From the NCBI RefSeq assembly GCF_031928785.1, contig NZ_JARQAL010000002.1: a stretch of 64,000 nucleotides of DNA; one strand, 5' to 3'. Source of the DNA: Enterococcus_C asini_A. Its GTDB lineage: Bacteria > Bacillota > Bacilli > Lactobacillales > Enterococcaceae. A program made the translations under genes and the position numbers. A model generated the notes under the pieces. It made no database searches and had not been told where the DNA came from. It was given only the letters and a program-made list of their open reading frames with translations. Positions 8,187-15,996 of this stretch are shown here, piece after piece; the first letter of the stretch is position 1; each line of letters begins with the position of its first letter.

Positions 8187-9032
8187 TTATTCTTCTTCTG
8201 TCGTGTAATAGCTGTGGTCTTCTAATTTCAAAGCATTCATAATCATGGAAGCTGTCTCTTCGATGGAAAGGGAGGCCACATTGATTACCACACAGCCTAG
8301 TTTTTCGTAAAGGTCTTTGGCAAAGGCTAATTCCGCTTTGATTTTTTCAATATCAGAATAAGCGGTGTCTGGGTTTAAACCGTATGCCAGCATTCGTTCT
8401 TTGCGGATGCTGTTTAAAATATCGGGATCGTTGGTAAGACCCACGATTTTACTAGGATCTACTTCCCAGATTTGTTTGGGAATATGGGCTTGGGGAACTA
8501 GAGGCAAATTGGCTACTTTTAAATTTTTATTAGCTAGAAATAGGCTTAATGGAGTTTTGGAAGTTCTGGAAACACCTAGTAAAACCACATCGGCTTCTAA
8601 AAAGCCACGGGGATCTTTGCCATCATCATATTTTACTGCAAATTCCATCGCTTTAATTCGTTTAAAATAGTTTTTATTTAAATGGTGGAGAGCACCTGGT
8701 TCTCTAGTTGCTTTGACACCACTGCGGTTTTCGATTTCGGTGATGGTGGAAGAAAGGACATCAAAATTAAACAAATCGCTTTCTGTGCAAAACTCTCTGA
8801 TTAATGCAGAAAACTCTTCATCAATCATGGTAAATAAAATCATTGCATCGTGCTTTTTGGCTTCCGCAAGGCCTTTAATCAAAGTTTCTTTATCAGTGAC
8901 GAAAGTTTTGCGGTAGAGATTGAATTCTACAGTGGGAAACTGGGCCATGGTGGCTTGAGCTAGTTTCGTGGCGGTTTCCCCGGCGGAATCAGAAATTACA
9001 TAAATAGTTAAGATTTTGGCTTCATCATTCAT
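8187..9032 (-). CDS. Pyruvate,phosphate dikinase / PEP synthase regulatory protein (PDRP, DUF299)
   Basis: 281 aa. The family is a bifunctional ADP-dependent Ser/Thr kinase and Pi-dependent pyrophosphorylase that switches PPDK or PEP synthase off and on. The P-loop-like signature GVSRTSKTPLS is present near residues 155-165, and the N-terminus (TIYVISDSAGETATKLA) is typical. The start chosen lies ten bases after GAGGAG; an upstream ATG would place that ribosome site inside the gene. It is divergent from the Fur-family gene with only 95 bases between starts. The target dikinase is not in this window. Confidence 0.9.
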   Translation of the reverse strand: MNDEAKILTIYVISDSAGETATKLAQATMAQFPTVEFNLYRKTFVTDKETLIKGLAEAKKHDAMILFTMIDEEFSALIREFCTESDLFNFDVLSSTITEIENRSGVKATREPGALHHLNKNYFKRIKAMEFAVKYDDGKDPRGFLEADVVLLGVSRTSKTPLSLFLANKNLKVANLPLVPQAHIPKQIWEVDPSKIVGLTNDPDILNSIRKERMLAYGLNPDTAYSDIEKIKAELAFAKDLYEKLGCVVINVASLSIEETASMIMNALKLEDHSYYTTEEE

Positions 9033-9067
9033 TAAACAGCAACTCCTCTTGTCTTTTGTTCTCATTT

Positions 9068-9073
9068 ATTATA
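9068..9073 (-). promoter_or_regulatory. Extended -10 element for the PDRP gene
   Basis: On the minus strand the sequence reads TGGTATAAT, an extended -10, about 36 bases before the PDRP start. No good -35 is seen at 17 bp (ATTAAA). Confidence 0.5.
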
Positions 9074-9096
9074 CCATACGAAAGGAGCGCTTTAAT

Positions 9097-9111
9097 TCGT
9101 AATCATTCTGA
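9097..9111 (+). promoter_or_regulatory. Candidate Zur box
   Basis: TCGTAATCATTCTGA matches the Bacillus subtilis Zur operator TCGTAATNATTACGA at 12 of 14 fixed positions. It lies 16 bases before the Fur-family start and overlaps the region where a minus-strand -35 for the PDRP gene would be. It resembles the Zur box more than Fur (TGATAAT) or PerR (TTATAAT) boxes. Confidence 0.55.
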
Positions 9112-9127
9112 TTTGTGGGGTGTAAAA

Positions 9128-9556
9128 ATGGAACAAACTCGAATTCAACAAGCCTTATCAACACTGAAAGAAAAAGGCTACAAACATACGAAAAAACGAG
9201 AAGTGATGCTGACTTATCTGGTACGGCGCAATCGCTATATGACGGCAAAAGAAGTCCATCATTATATGAATCAAATCTTTCCTGGGGTGAGCTATGACAC
9301 GATTTATCGCAACCTACATGATTTTGTAGACATCAACTTACTAGAAGAAACCGATTTAAATGGAGAGATGAAGTTTCGTTTTCATTGCTGTGAAGATATG
9401 GCTCATCACCACCATCATCATTTTATCTGTACTGTTTGTGGTAAAACCAAGGAATTGTCATTATGTCCCATGGATTTTTTTGAAGAGCAGTTGCCGGGGT
9501 GTGTCATTGAAGGGCATCGTTTTGAAATTTTAGGCCGTTGTGAAGATTGTCAGTAA
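9128..9556 (+). CDS. Fur-family metalloregulator, probably Zur
   Basis: 142 aa. An N-terminal winged helix (1-~80, with VSYDTIYRNLHDF as the recognition region) is followed by a C-terminal dimerisation and metal-binding domain. Structural-zinc cysteine pairs are C101-x-x-C104 and C138-x-x-C141, and a run of six histidines occupies residues 93-98. The start is the ATG whose product begins MEQTRIQQAL, the normal N-terminus; no strong ribosome site precedes it (GTGGGGTG). The Zur-like operator just upstream and the histidine run favour a zinc sensor over Fur or PerR, but that is inference. Transcribed alone and ended by a shared bidirectional terminator. Confidence 0.82.
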   Translation: MEQTRIQQALSTLKEKGYKHTKKREVMLTYLVRRNRYMTAKEVHHYMNQIFPGVSYDTIYRNLHDFVDINLLEETDLNGEMKFRFHCCEDMAHHHHHHFICTVCGKTKELSLCPMDFFEEQLPGCVIEGHRFEILGRCEDCQ

Positions 9557-9605
9557 AAAAACATAAGCAGTTCGGTAATTTTGCCGAATTGCTTATGTTT
9601 TTTAG
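9557..9605. terminator. Bidirectional terminator between convergent zur-like and gntR-like genes
   Basis: A long near-perfect stem (AACATAAGCAGTTCGG with CCGAATTGCTTATGTT, wobbles inside) is flanked by A-run and T-run, so it can end transcripts from both sides. Confidence 0.9.
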
Positions 9606-9641
9606 TAATGTTTGGTTTAATCGTACAGTTGGAATAATAAG

Positions 9642-10316
9642 TCATTCCTCAGTATGGAGCCAGTAGTCAGGATATTTTTCCAAGACGATTTCTTGTTCGT
9701 TTAGCATCATATGCAAGTGTAGAGAAGTCAAAAAGCTGACTTCTTCAGTATTCCTCGCAGTTAAAGCCTCAAAGAGCTGGTAATGCTGCTCCATAATGGT
9801 GTCCCAGCGCAAGCCTTCCACATTGACACGCAGCCAACGAAACCGTTCCAAGTGGGTATTGTGATCATTTAACCAATTCCAGATTTCTTTTCGTTGGGCA
9901 ATGTCAAAGCAAATCTCATGGAAGTAATTATCCGCTTTAAAAAAGCCCCGTTCATCTTTTTGTTGAACGGCTATTTCTTGTTGGCGAATAATTTCTTTTA
10001 ACGATTCTTCTCCAGCAAAAGTCAGTTTGGCACAGCATTCCATCATGATTTGTTTTTCCAATTGTTCTCGAACAAAACGAGCATTTTGAGCCGCTACTAG
10101 GTCAATTTTTGACACATAAGTCCCGCTTTGGGGGATGGTGTAGACCAAGGCTTGGGCTCGCAATTGAATTAAGGCTTCTCGAATGGGGGTACGGCCAATC
10201 TTCAGTAGGTCTTCCAATCCTTTTTCAGAGATTTTCCGGCCAGGTTCTAAGTCAGAATAGATAATTTTTTCCCGGATCGCCTTAAAGGCTTGGGATTGTA
10301 AACTCGTACTGGACAT
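9642..10316 (-). CDS. GntR-family regulator, FadR/FCD subgroup (UxuR-like)
   Basis: 224 aa. An N-terminal winged helix (about 1-70; KISEKGLEDLLKIGRTPIREAL is the canonical GntR recognition helix) is followed by an all-helical FCD effector domain with candidate metal-binding histidines (HEICFD, ...EQHYQLF, HLHMMLNE). It is divergent from uxuB, and FCD-type GntR proteins commonly repress hexuronate genes, so control of the uxu operon is likely. The ATG chosen lies five bases after AGAGGAAC. An upstream in-frame extension is hydrophobic and not family-like. Confidence 0.85.
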   Translation of the reverse strand: MSSTSLQSQAFKAIREKIIYSDLEPGRKISEKGLEDLLKIGRTPIREALIQLRAQALVYTIPQSGTYVSKIDLVAAQNARFVREQLEKQIMMECCAKLTFAGEESLKEIIRQQEIAVQQKDERGFFKADNYFHEICFDIAQRKEIWNWLNDHNTHLERFRWLRVNVEGLRWDTIMEQHYQLFEALTARNTEEVSFLTSLHLHMMLNEQEIVLEKYPDYWLHTEE

Positions 10317-10347
10317 AGCGTGTTCCTCTCTTAAGCTCAATAAAATT

Positions 10348-10375
10348 ATTATAGCAAAATTCTTCAAGATTACAA
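10348..10375 (-). promoter_or_regulatory. Promoter of the GntR-family gene
   Basis: On the minus strand -10 TATAAT (10353-10348) stands 16 bp from a weak -35 TTGTAA (10375-10370). An inverted repeat AGATTAC (10367-10373)/GTAATCT (10389-10395) overlaps the -35 and may be an autoregulatory site. Confidence 0.5.
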
Positions 10376-10438
10376 ATCTGATATGGTAGTAATCTCGGGA
10401 TTTCTCCTGATTTAATTAAAAAAAGGCTTTCTTAAGAG

Positions 10439-10467
10439 TTGACAAAGGAAATTTTAGGGATTACAAT
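10439..10467 (+). promoter_or_regulatory. Sigma-A promoter of the uxu operon
   Basis: Perfect TTGACA (10439-10444), 17-bp spacer, TACAAT (10462-10467). The start site would fall near 10474, next to the palindrome at 10481. Confidence 0.85.
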
Positions 10468-10480
10468 GCTGTTGTTATCA

Positions 10481-10498
10481 AAACTAATATATCAGTTT
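10481..10498 (+). promoter_or_regulatory. Candidate GntR operator of the uxu operon
   Basis: AAACTAATATATCAGTTT is an 18-bp inverted repeat with 16 of 18 positions symmetric. It sits just downstream of the predicted start site and just before the uxuB ribosome site, where a bound repressor would block initiation. Confidence 0.6.
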
Positions 10499-10511
10499 AG
10501 GAGGAGTTCTT

Positions 10512-12146
10512 GTGATTACTTTAAAAAATTGGCAAGAATCAATCAGTGAGTTAACCGAAAATAAGGTAGAGCTCCCACAATACAATGTGGCTGATCTTAA
10601 AGAAAAAGGACAAAAAGCACCGGTGTGGATTCACTTTGGTGGTGGCAATCTCTACCGCGGATTTCATGGTGAAATTGCCCAACGGTTAGCAGATCAAGGA
10701 GAATTGTCTTCTGGCGTCGTTGTTTGTGAAACTTTCGACAATGAAGTGGTGGAAAAAGCTTACAAAACCTATCATAATGACTTTCTTGAAGTCGTAATGC
10801 ACGAAGATGGTAGCCTTGATAAACGCTTGATTGCAGCAACTGCCGCTAGTTTTTATTGCAATCCTGCTAACAAAGATAATTTTTCACAAGTGATTGGTTA
10901 TTTTGAAAACCCAGCGTTGCAATTTACTACTTTTACCATTACTGAAAAAGGTTATGCTTTAAAAGATCCAGCGGGAAATTTTTTCCCAGTGGTTGTAAAT
11001 GATATTAAGAACGGTCCCGTAGCCGCTGCTCATACGATTAGCATCGTGACCGCCTTATTATATAAACGTTTCTTGGCAGGAGAATTTCCAATTGCCATGG
11101 TTTCTACCGATAATTTCTCACAAAACGGCCAACGTTTTCAAGATAGCATTTTAACAATTGCCACTGAATGGGAAAAAGCCGGTTTTGTATCTAAAGATTT
11201 TCTGGCGTATCTGAATAATCCTGAAAAAGTTAGTTTCCCTTGGAGTATGATTGACCGGATTACCCCTAATCCTTCAACTACGGTGGAAGAAACCCTAACT
11301 AAAGAGGGATTTTCTGATATGGAAATCATTCATACTAGTAAAGGAACCAATATTGCGGCCTTTGCCAATACTGAAGTGATTCATTACTTAGTTTTAGAAG
11401 ATGCGTTTCCAAATGGTCGGCCTGCGTTAGAAAAAGCCGGGGTGATGTTAACAGATCGTAAAACGGTGGATAAAGCCGACGTGATGAAAGTCACCACTTG
11501 CTTAAATCCATTGCACACTGCTTTGGCAGTAACAGGTTGTCTTCTAGGCTACACTTCCATTGCTAGTGAAATGAAAGATGAGGATTTAGTCGGCTTAATT
11601 AAAGGCATCGGCTATCAAGAAGGGTTGCCAGTCGTGGCCAACCCAGGAATTATCGATCCCAAACAATTTATTGACGAACTGTTGCAAAAACGTTTGCCAA
11701 ATCCCAATATTCCTGATGCTCCACAACGGATTGCCAGTGATACTTCTCAAAAAGTAGCCATTCGCTTTGGTGAAACCATTAAACGCTACGAAGAACAAGC
11801 AGATAAGTCAGCAGCTGACTTAGTTTACATTCCCGTAGCAATTGTTGCTTGGTTACGCTATTTATTAGCTGTGGATGACAAAGGGCAAGCCTTTATACCA
11901 AGTCCTGATCCTTTATTAAGTGATCTGCAAGCACAATTAGCTGGTATTACCTTAGGAGAACAATCTTCTGAAAAAATTCATCAAGCTGTAAAAACCATTT
12001 TAGCCAATGAAACAATCTTTGGCAGTGATTTGTATCAAGCAGGCTTAGGAGAAAAAATCGAAGGAATCTTGAAAGAAATGCTAGTCGGAGTAGATGCAGT
12101 TCGCAATACGATTCACGCATATGTAACAAAAGGAGGAAATAACTAA
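10512..12146 (+). CDS. uxuB: Fructuronate reductase / mannitol dehydrogenase family
   Basis: 544 aa, polyol-specific long-chain dehydrogenase/reductase. In the hexuronate pathway it reduces D-fructuronate to D-mannonate with NADH. HFGGGNLYRGFHGE (about 36-49) is the nucleotide-binding motif, and KGTNIAAF near 277 and the TTCLNPLHTALA segment near 342 are catalytic-domain hallmarks. The start is a GTG preceded by AGGAGGAG. The last base of its stop is shared with the first base of the following ATG (uxuA), so the two are coupled. Pairing with uxuA makes fructuronate the likely substrate rather than mannitol. Confidence 0.9.
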   Translation: MITLKNWQESISELTENKVELPQYNVADLKEKGQKAPVWIHFGGGNLYRGFHGEIAQRLADQGELSSGVVVCETFDNEVVEKAYKTYHNDFLEVVMHEDGSLDKRLIAATAASFYCNPANKDNFSQVIGYFENPALQFTTFTITEKGYALKDPAGNFFPVVVNDIKNGPVAAAHTISIVTALLYKRFLAGEFPIAMVSTDNFSQNGQRFQDSILTIATEWEKAGFVSKDFLAYLNNPEKVSFPWSMIDRITPNPSTTVEETLTKEGFSDMEIIHTSKGTNIAAFANTEVIHYLVLEDAFPNGRPALEKAGVMLTDRKTVDKADVMKVTTCLNPLHTALAVTGCLLGYTSIASEMKDEDLVGLIKGIGYQEGLPVVANPGIIDPKQFIDELLQKRLPNPNIPDAPQRIASDTSQKVAIRFGETIKRYEEQADKSAADLVYIPVAIVAWLRYLLAVDDKGQAFIPSPDPLLSDLQAQLAGITLGEQSSEKIHQAVKTILANETIFGSDLYQAGLGEKIEGILKEMLVGVDAVRNTIHAYVTKGGNN

Positions 12147-13219
12147 TGGAAATGACCTTTAGATGGTATGGTTCCAATGAAGAAAAAATTAAATTATCAG
12201 AGATCCGCCAAATTCCTGGAATGAAAGGAATCGTTGGAACTTTGATGGATATTCCCGCTGGTGAAGTTTGGCCAAAAGATCGCATCAAAGCTTTAAAAGA
12301 AGAAATTGAAGCCAATGGTATGACTTTGAAAGTCATTGAAAGTGTTAACATTCACGATGATATTAAAATTGGGTTACCAACTCGGGATCAATACATTGAA
12401 AACTACAAACAAACCATTCGTAATTTAGCTGAATTTGGAATTGAAGTAATTTGTTACAATTTCATGCCTGTCTTTGATTGGGTGAAATCGGATTTGGATT
12501 ATAAATTAGCGGATGGCTCCTCAACTTTGGCTTACATTGCTAAAGATATTCCTGAAGACCCTGAAGAAATCATAAAAAAAGTGGAAGAATCCAGCAATGA
12601 CTTTGAATTGCCTGGTTGGGAACCAGAACGTTTGGCTCAAGTAAAAGAACTGTTTGCCGCCTATAAAGATGTGGATGAAGACAAACTTCGGGAAAACTTT
12701 GCTTACTTCTTAAAAGCAATTATTCCTACTTGTGAAGAAGTTGGCATAAAAATGGCAGTTCATCCCGATGATCCTCCTTATTCAATTTTTGGCTTGCCAA
12801 GAGTCGTGAAAAATCGGGATGATTTGGATTGGATTTGTAATGTCGTAGATTCTCCAAGTAATGGCATTACCTTGTGTACCGGTAGTATTGCTGAACGTCC
12901 AGACAACGATGTCTATGAAATTTTAGCGGAATTTTGTAAACGGGATCGGATTCCTTTTGCTCATGTCCGCAATATTAAATATATCAATGAGAACGGCCTT
13001 GATTTTTACGAAGCTCCTCACAAATCAGAATATGGTTCATTGGATATGTACAAAGTTTTAAAAGCAATGTATGACAATGGCTTTAATGGTTATATTCGTC
13101 CAGACCATGGACGCATGATTTGGGGCGAAACAGGCCGTCCTGGTTACGGCTTATACGATCGGGCGCTGGGTGCCATGTATCTTAATGGCATTTGGGAAGC
13201 TCTAGAAAAAGGAGAATAG
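12146..13219 (+). CDS. uxuA: Mannonate dehydratase
   Basis: 357 aa, xylose-isomerase-like TIM barrel of the UxuA family, which dehydrates D-mannonate to 2-keto-3-deoxygluconate with a divalent metal. Family landmarks are the N-terminal TFRWYG, KMAVHPDDPPYSIFGLPR in the middle, the LCTGS segment (metal-site Cys region) and GYIRPDHGRMIWGE near the C-terminus with the conserved metal and catalytic residues. GGAGG lies eight bases before the ATG. Downstream steps (KDG kinase and aldolase) and uronate isomerase are not in this window. Confidence 0.93.
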   Translation: MEMTFRWYGSNEEKIKLSEIRQIPGMKGIVGTLMDIPAGEVWPKDRIKALKEEIEANGMTLKVIESVNIHDDIKIGLPTRDQYIENYKQTIRNLAEFGIEVICYNFMPVFDWVKSDLDYKLADGSSTLAYIAKDIPEDPEEIIKKVEESSNDFELPGWEPERLAQVKELFAAYKDVDEDKLRENFAYFLKAIIPTCEEVGIKMAVHPDDPPYSIFGLPRVVKNRDDLDWICNVVDSPSNGITLCTGSIAERPDNDVYEILAEFCKRDRIPFAHVRNIKYINENGLDFYEAPHKSEYGSLDMYKVLKAMYDNGFNGYIRPDHGRMIWGETGRPGYGLYDRALGAMYLNGIWEALEKGE

Positions 13220-13221
13220 AA

Positions 13222-14553
13222 ATGGAAGCAGCGTTAGCATTACTTTGGGTAGTAATCGGTATTTTCTTATTAATGATCTTTAACTTGCGCTATAAGATGC
13301 ACAATGTCATTTCTTTATTAGTCGTTGGTTTGTTTGTGGCGATTATGGAAAAAATGCCCTTGGATACAATTGTGGCTACCGTTGAAAAAGGGATTGGTGG
13401 TATTTTCGGTAGCTTAGCCTTGATTATTGTCTTTGGGGCTGTAATCGGTAAAATTATGACGGAAAGCGGTGCTAGTCAACAAATCGCCGACACCGTCATT
13501 GCAAAATGTGGTACGAAATTCTTACCAGTCGGCTTACTGTTTATTGGGATGATTTTTGGGATTGCAATGTTTTATGAAGTGGCCTTTTTGATTTCTGTGC
13601 CACTGGTGTTGAACATTGCGAAGAAAGCTAAGATTCCCTATATGAAATTAATCATACCAACTGTGGCCGGAGCTACCATGGGACACAGCTTGTTTCCACC
13701 TCAACCTGGTCCGGTAGCTTTAGTAGCTGCTTTTGATGCAGATATTTCTCAAGTGTATATGTTGGGGATTTTAGTCATTGTTCCCGCTTTGATTTGTGCA
13801 GGTTTGATTTTGCCAAAATTTATCCCTGGTTTAAAGGAAATGCCCTTAAATTCCATGTTAAAACCAGTGGATGAAATTCCTGCTGACAAATTACCAAAAT
13901 TTTCTACATCAATTATCGTGCCTTTGATTCCTGCTATGCTAATGATTATTTCTTCTATTTTAAAACCAATCTTTGGCGAAGGCTCCGTAGTGTATGAAGT
14001 TTGTACTTTTGTAGGTTCCGCAGAAATTGCGATGTTATTAGCTTTATTTGCTGCTATGTATTTCCTAGGCATCAGAAAAGGCAAGACTATGCAAGATTTA
14101 ACAAAAACTATGAGCCAAGGGATTTCCCAAATTGCCGATGTCTTATTAGTCATTACTGCTGGTGGGATTTTAAAACAAGTGATTATTGATACTGGCGTTT
14201 CTGCTCATATCGTAAACTTAGTCAGTGGCATTCCGGTTTCACCATTTGTGATTGCTTGGATTATTACAGCGATTATTCGGATTTTGACGGGTCAAGGAGC
14301 AGTAGCGGCAATCACTGCAGCAGGGATGGTAGCACCATTAGTTACCCAATTTGATTTGAATCCTGCACTGATGGTTTTAGCCGTTGCTTGTGGATCAAAT
14401 ACCATTACGTTAATGTATGATGGTGGTTTCTTATTGTTCAAAGAAACATTTGGAATCTCCATGAAAGATACTTTTAAAACATGGGGCTTATTGGAATTAA
14501 CCAACTCTGTCGTAGGCCTTGGGGCAGTCTTGATTTTAAGTCTCTTCTTTTAA
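13222..14553 (+). CDS. Gluconate:H+ symporter-family permease (GntP)
   Basis: 443 aa, about 12 hydrophobic segments, GntP family of proton symporters. The signature region GATMGHSLFPPQPGPVALVA lies near residues 152-171. In this operon it probably brings in the sugar acid fed to UxuA/UxuB (a hexuronate, fructuronate or gluconate), but the substrate is inferred. The ATG at 13222 is used because GAAAAAGGAG stands just before it; an in-frame upstream start would lie inside uxuA and add a charged non-family extension. Confidence 0.88.
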   Translation: MEAALALLWVVIGIFLLMIFNLRYKMHNVISLLVVGLFVAIMEKMPLDTIVATVEKGIGGIFGSLALIIVFGAVIGKIMTESGASQQIADTVIAKCGTKFLPVGLLFIGMIFGIAMFYEVAFLISVPLVLNIAKKAKIPYMKLIIPTVAGATMGHSLFPPQPGPVALVAAFDADISQVYMLGILVIVPALICAGLILPKFIPGLKEMPLNSMLKPVDEIPADKLPKFSTSIIVPLIPAMLMIISSILKPIFGEGSVVYEVCTFVGSAEIAMLLALFAAMYFLGIRKGKTMQDLTKTMSQGISQIADVLLVITAGGILKQVIIDTGVSAHIVNLVSGIPVSPFVIAWIITAIIRILTGQGAVAAITAAGMVAPLVTQFDLNPALMVLAVACGSNTITLMYDGGFLLFKETFGISMKDTFKTWGLLELTNSVVGLGAVLILSLFF

Positions 14554-14579
14554 AATAGATTAAGAAAAGAGGAACGAAA

Positions 14580-15005
14580 ATGAATCAATCCATTATTTTT
14601 TACAATCAAGCAAATGAAAAACTAGTTAGTTTGCCAATTCGTTGGGAAAACGAACAAGGGCTGATTTTAGAAAAGGAAAAATTAGCCGAAATCGCCTTAA
14701 ATAATAAAATTGATCTGGACCGATTGACCAAAATAATTACTCCTGATACTTTTACCATCGCTTTTAATGAAGAAAAGGCCACATCTATGTCCTACAATCA
14801 ATGGGAAACCCTGCGTAGCCAACAAGCCAATGATGCTATTCAAGAAAAGATTGGTGAAAGTACATTAGAACAACCCATCAAAAATCAAATCGCAAATCTC
14901 TTCAATGATTTTAACCAGGGGATGGCGGTAAAATATCAAGGGAAAAAATCTTGGAATGCTATTTATGAAGGACTCTTGGCAAATATCGAACAATTGCTAA
15001 AATAA
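14580..15005 (+). CDS. Unrecognised 141-aa protein in the uxu operon
   Basis: A soluble, highly charged protein with no signal peptide, membrane segment or cysteine. I do not recognise a domain. The first half has short beta-like stretches (IIFYNQANEKLVSLPIRW), the second half looks helical (QQANDAIQEKIGESTLEQPIKNQIANLF). A GAGG ribosome site precedes the ATG, 26 bases lie between it and gntP, and a terminator follows, so it is almost surely the last gene of the uxu operon. A role in hexuronate use or its control is a guess from position only. Confidence 0.7.
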   Translation: MNQSIIFYNQANEKLVSLPIRWENEQGLILEKEKLAEIALNNKIDLDRLTKIITPDTFTIAFNEEKATSMSYNQWETLRSQQANDAIQEKIGESTLEQPIKNQIANLFNDFNQGMAVKYQGKKSWNAIYEGLLANIEQLLK

Positions 15006-15020
15006 AAATTGCTTTATTTC

Positions 15021-15066
15021 AACACTGCTAATGGGAAAGTGAAATCCTTTTGTATTGGCAGTGTTT
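15021..15066 (+). terminator. Terminator of the uxu operon
   Basis: AACACTGCTAAT pairs with ATTGGCAGTGTT (one wobble) around a ~20-nt loop; only four T follow, then a second A/T-rich stretch. Confidence 0.7.
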
Positions 15067-15106
15067 TGTAAAAAATAACTTACTTTTATTTTTTTAAGAC
15101 TACACC

Positions 15107-15135
15107 TTGACGTAAAATTTCCCATTAGCTATAAT
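15107..15135 (+). promoter_or_regulatory. Sigma-A promoter of rpsU-yqeY
   Basis: TTGACG (15107-15112), 17-bp spacer, TATAAT (15130-15135). About 75 nt of leader precede rpsU. Confidence 0.85.
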
Positions 15136-15215
15136 ATTAAAAGGACAGTATTGTTCTATGAATTGGTCATTGAGCAAAAACGGTTACTTTTTAAGCTCGG
15201 AGGGAGGGAATCTAC

Positions 15216-15392
15216 ATGTCAAAAACAGTGGTTCGTAAAAATGAATCTCTTGACGATGCTCTTCGTCGCTTCAAACGTTCCGTGTCAAAATCCGGTACTT
15301 TGCAAGAATCTCGCAAACGTGAATTCTATGAAAAACCTAGCGTGAAACGCAAGAAGAAATCTGAAGCAGCCAGAAAACGTAAGAAATTCTAA
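15216..15392 (+). CDS. rpsU: 30S ribosomal protein S21
   Basis: 58 aa, strongly basic, reading MSKTVVRKNESLDDALRRFK at the N-terminus and ending in a lysine/arginine-rich tail (AARKRKKF). This is the full usual length of Firmicute S21, a small-subunit protein near the anti-Shine-Dalgarno end of 16S rRNA. The ribosome site is AGGGAGGG seven bases upstream. It is shorter than a 60-codon cutoff and easily missed. It is followed after 27 bases by yqeY, the conserved partner in this phylum, with no terminator in between. Confidence 0.97.
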   Translation: MSKTVVRKNESLDDALRRFKRSVSKSGTLQESRKREFYEKPSVKRKKKSEAARKRKKF

Positions 15393-15419
15393 TTTTGGCT
15401 CATGATTGGAGCTGGTAGT

Positions 15420-15863
15420 GTGACACTACTAAGTACATTGAATGCGGATATGAAGACAGCGATGAAAGCTAAGGATAAGGAACGCTTGGCGGTGATTCGT
15501 ATGTTGAAAGCATCCCTTCAAAACGAAGAGATCAAGGTCGGACACGAATTGAATGCTGACGAAGAATTGACGATTTTATCCCGGGAGATGAAACAACGTC
15601 GCGACTCATTAGCAGAATTCGAAAAAGCTGGTCGTGAAGATCTCTCAGAAAAAGTTAAAATCGAAATTGCAATTGTGGAAAAATATCTTCCTGCACAACT
15701 ATCTGATGAAGAAATTCGTCAAATCGTAACGCAGGCAATCGCAGACACAAATGCCACTTCCCCTTCGGAATTTGGCAAAGTGATGGGTGCTGTTATGCCG
15801 AAAGTAAAAGGCAAAGCAGACGGTAATCAAGTGAATGCCATCGTTAAAGAATTGCTCCAATAA
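15420..15863 (+). CDS. yqeY: GatB/YqeY-domain protein
   Basis: 147 aa, helical YqeY family, related to the tail domain of the GatB amidotransferase subunit; the function is not settled, although a tRNA-related role is often proposed. Landmarks are RLAVIRMLKASLQNEEI near residue 25, EIAIVEKYLPAQLS in the middle and GKVMGAVMPKVKGKADG near the end. A GTG start at 15420 is chosen because GGAG lies nine bases before it and the product then begins MTLLSTLNADMK, matching the family length of ~148; an ATG 18 bases upstream would put the ribosome site inside the gene. Confidence 0.9.
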   Translation: MTLLSTLNADMKTAMKAKDKERLAVIRMLKASLQNEEIKVGHELNADEELTILSREMKQRRDSLAEFEKAGREDLSEKVKIEIAIVEKYLPAQLSDEEIRQIVTQAIADTNATSPSEFGKVMGAVMPKVKGKADGNQVNAIVKELLQ

Positions 15864-15870
15864 TTGTCCT

Positions 15871-15899
15871 AAAGCCACGGATTTTTCCGTGGCTTTTTT
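15871..15899 (+). terminator. Terminator of rpsU-yqeY
   Basis: AAGCCACGGA pairs perfectly with TCCGTGGCTT, followed by a T-run of six. Confidence 0.92.
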
Positions 15900-15996
15900 G
15901 AATGAGATTTTTCTCTTAGGAAAGAAGGGAGCTTTTTTCTTTTGCCTCTTGATATGGTAGAATGATTGAGTAATTACAATGAGGGGGATGTATTAC

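Noticed and set aside
9411..9428. Short CAC/CAT repeat in the Fur-family gene
   Set aside because: It encodes the histidine run of the regulator and is in frame and explained by metal binding; not a separate repeat element.
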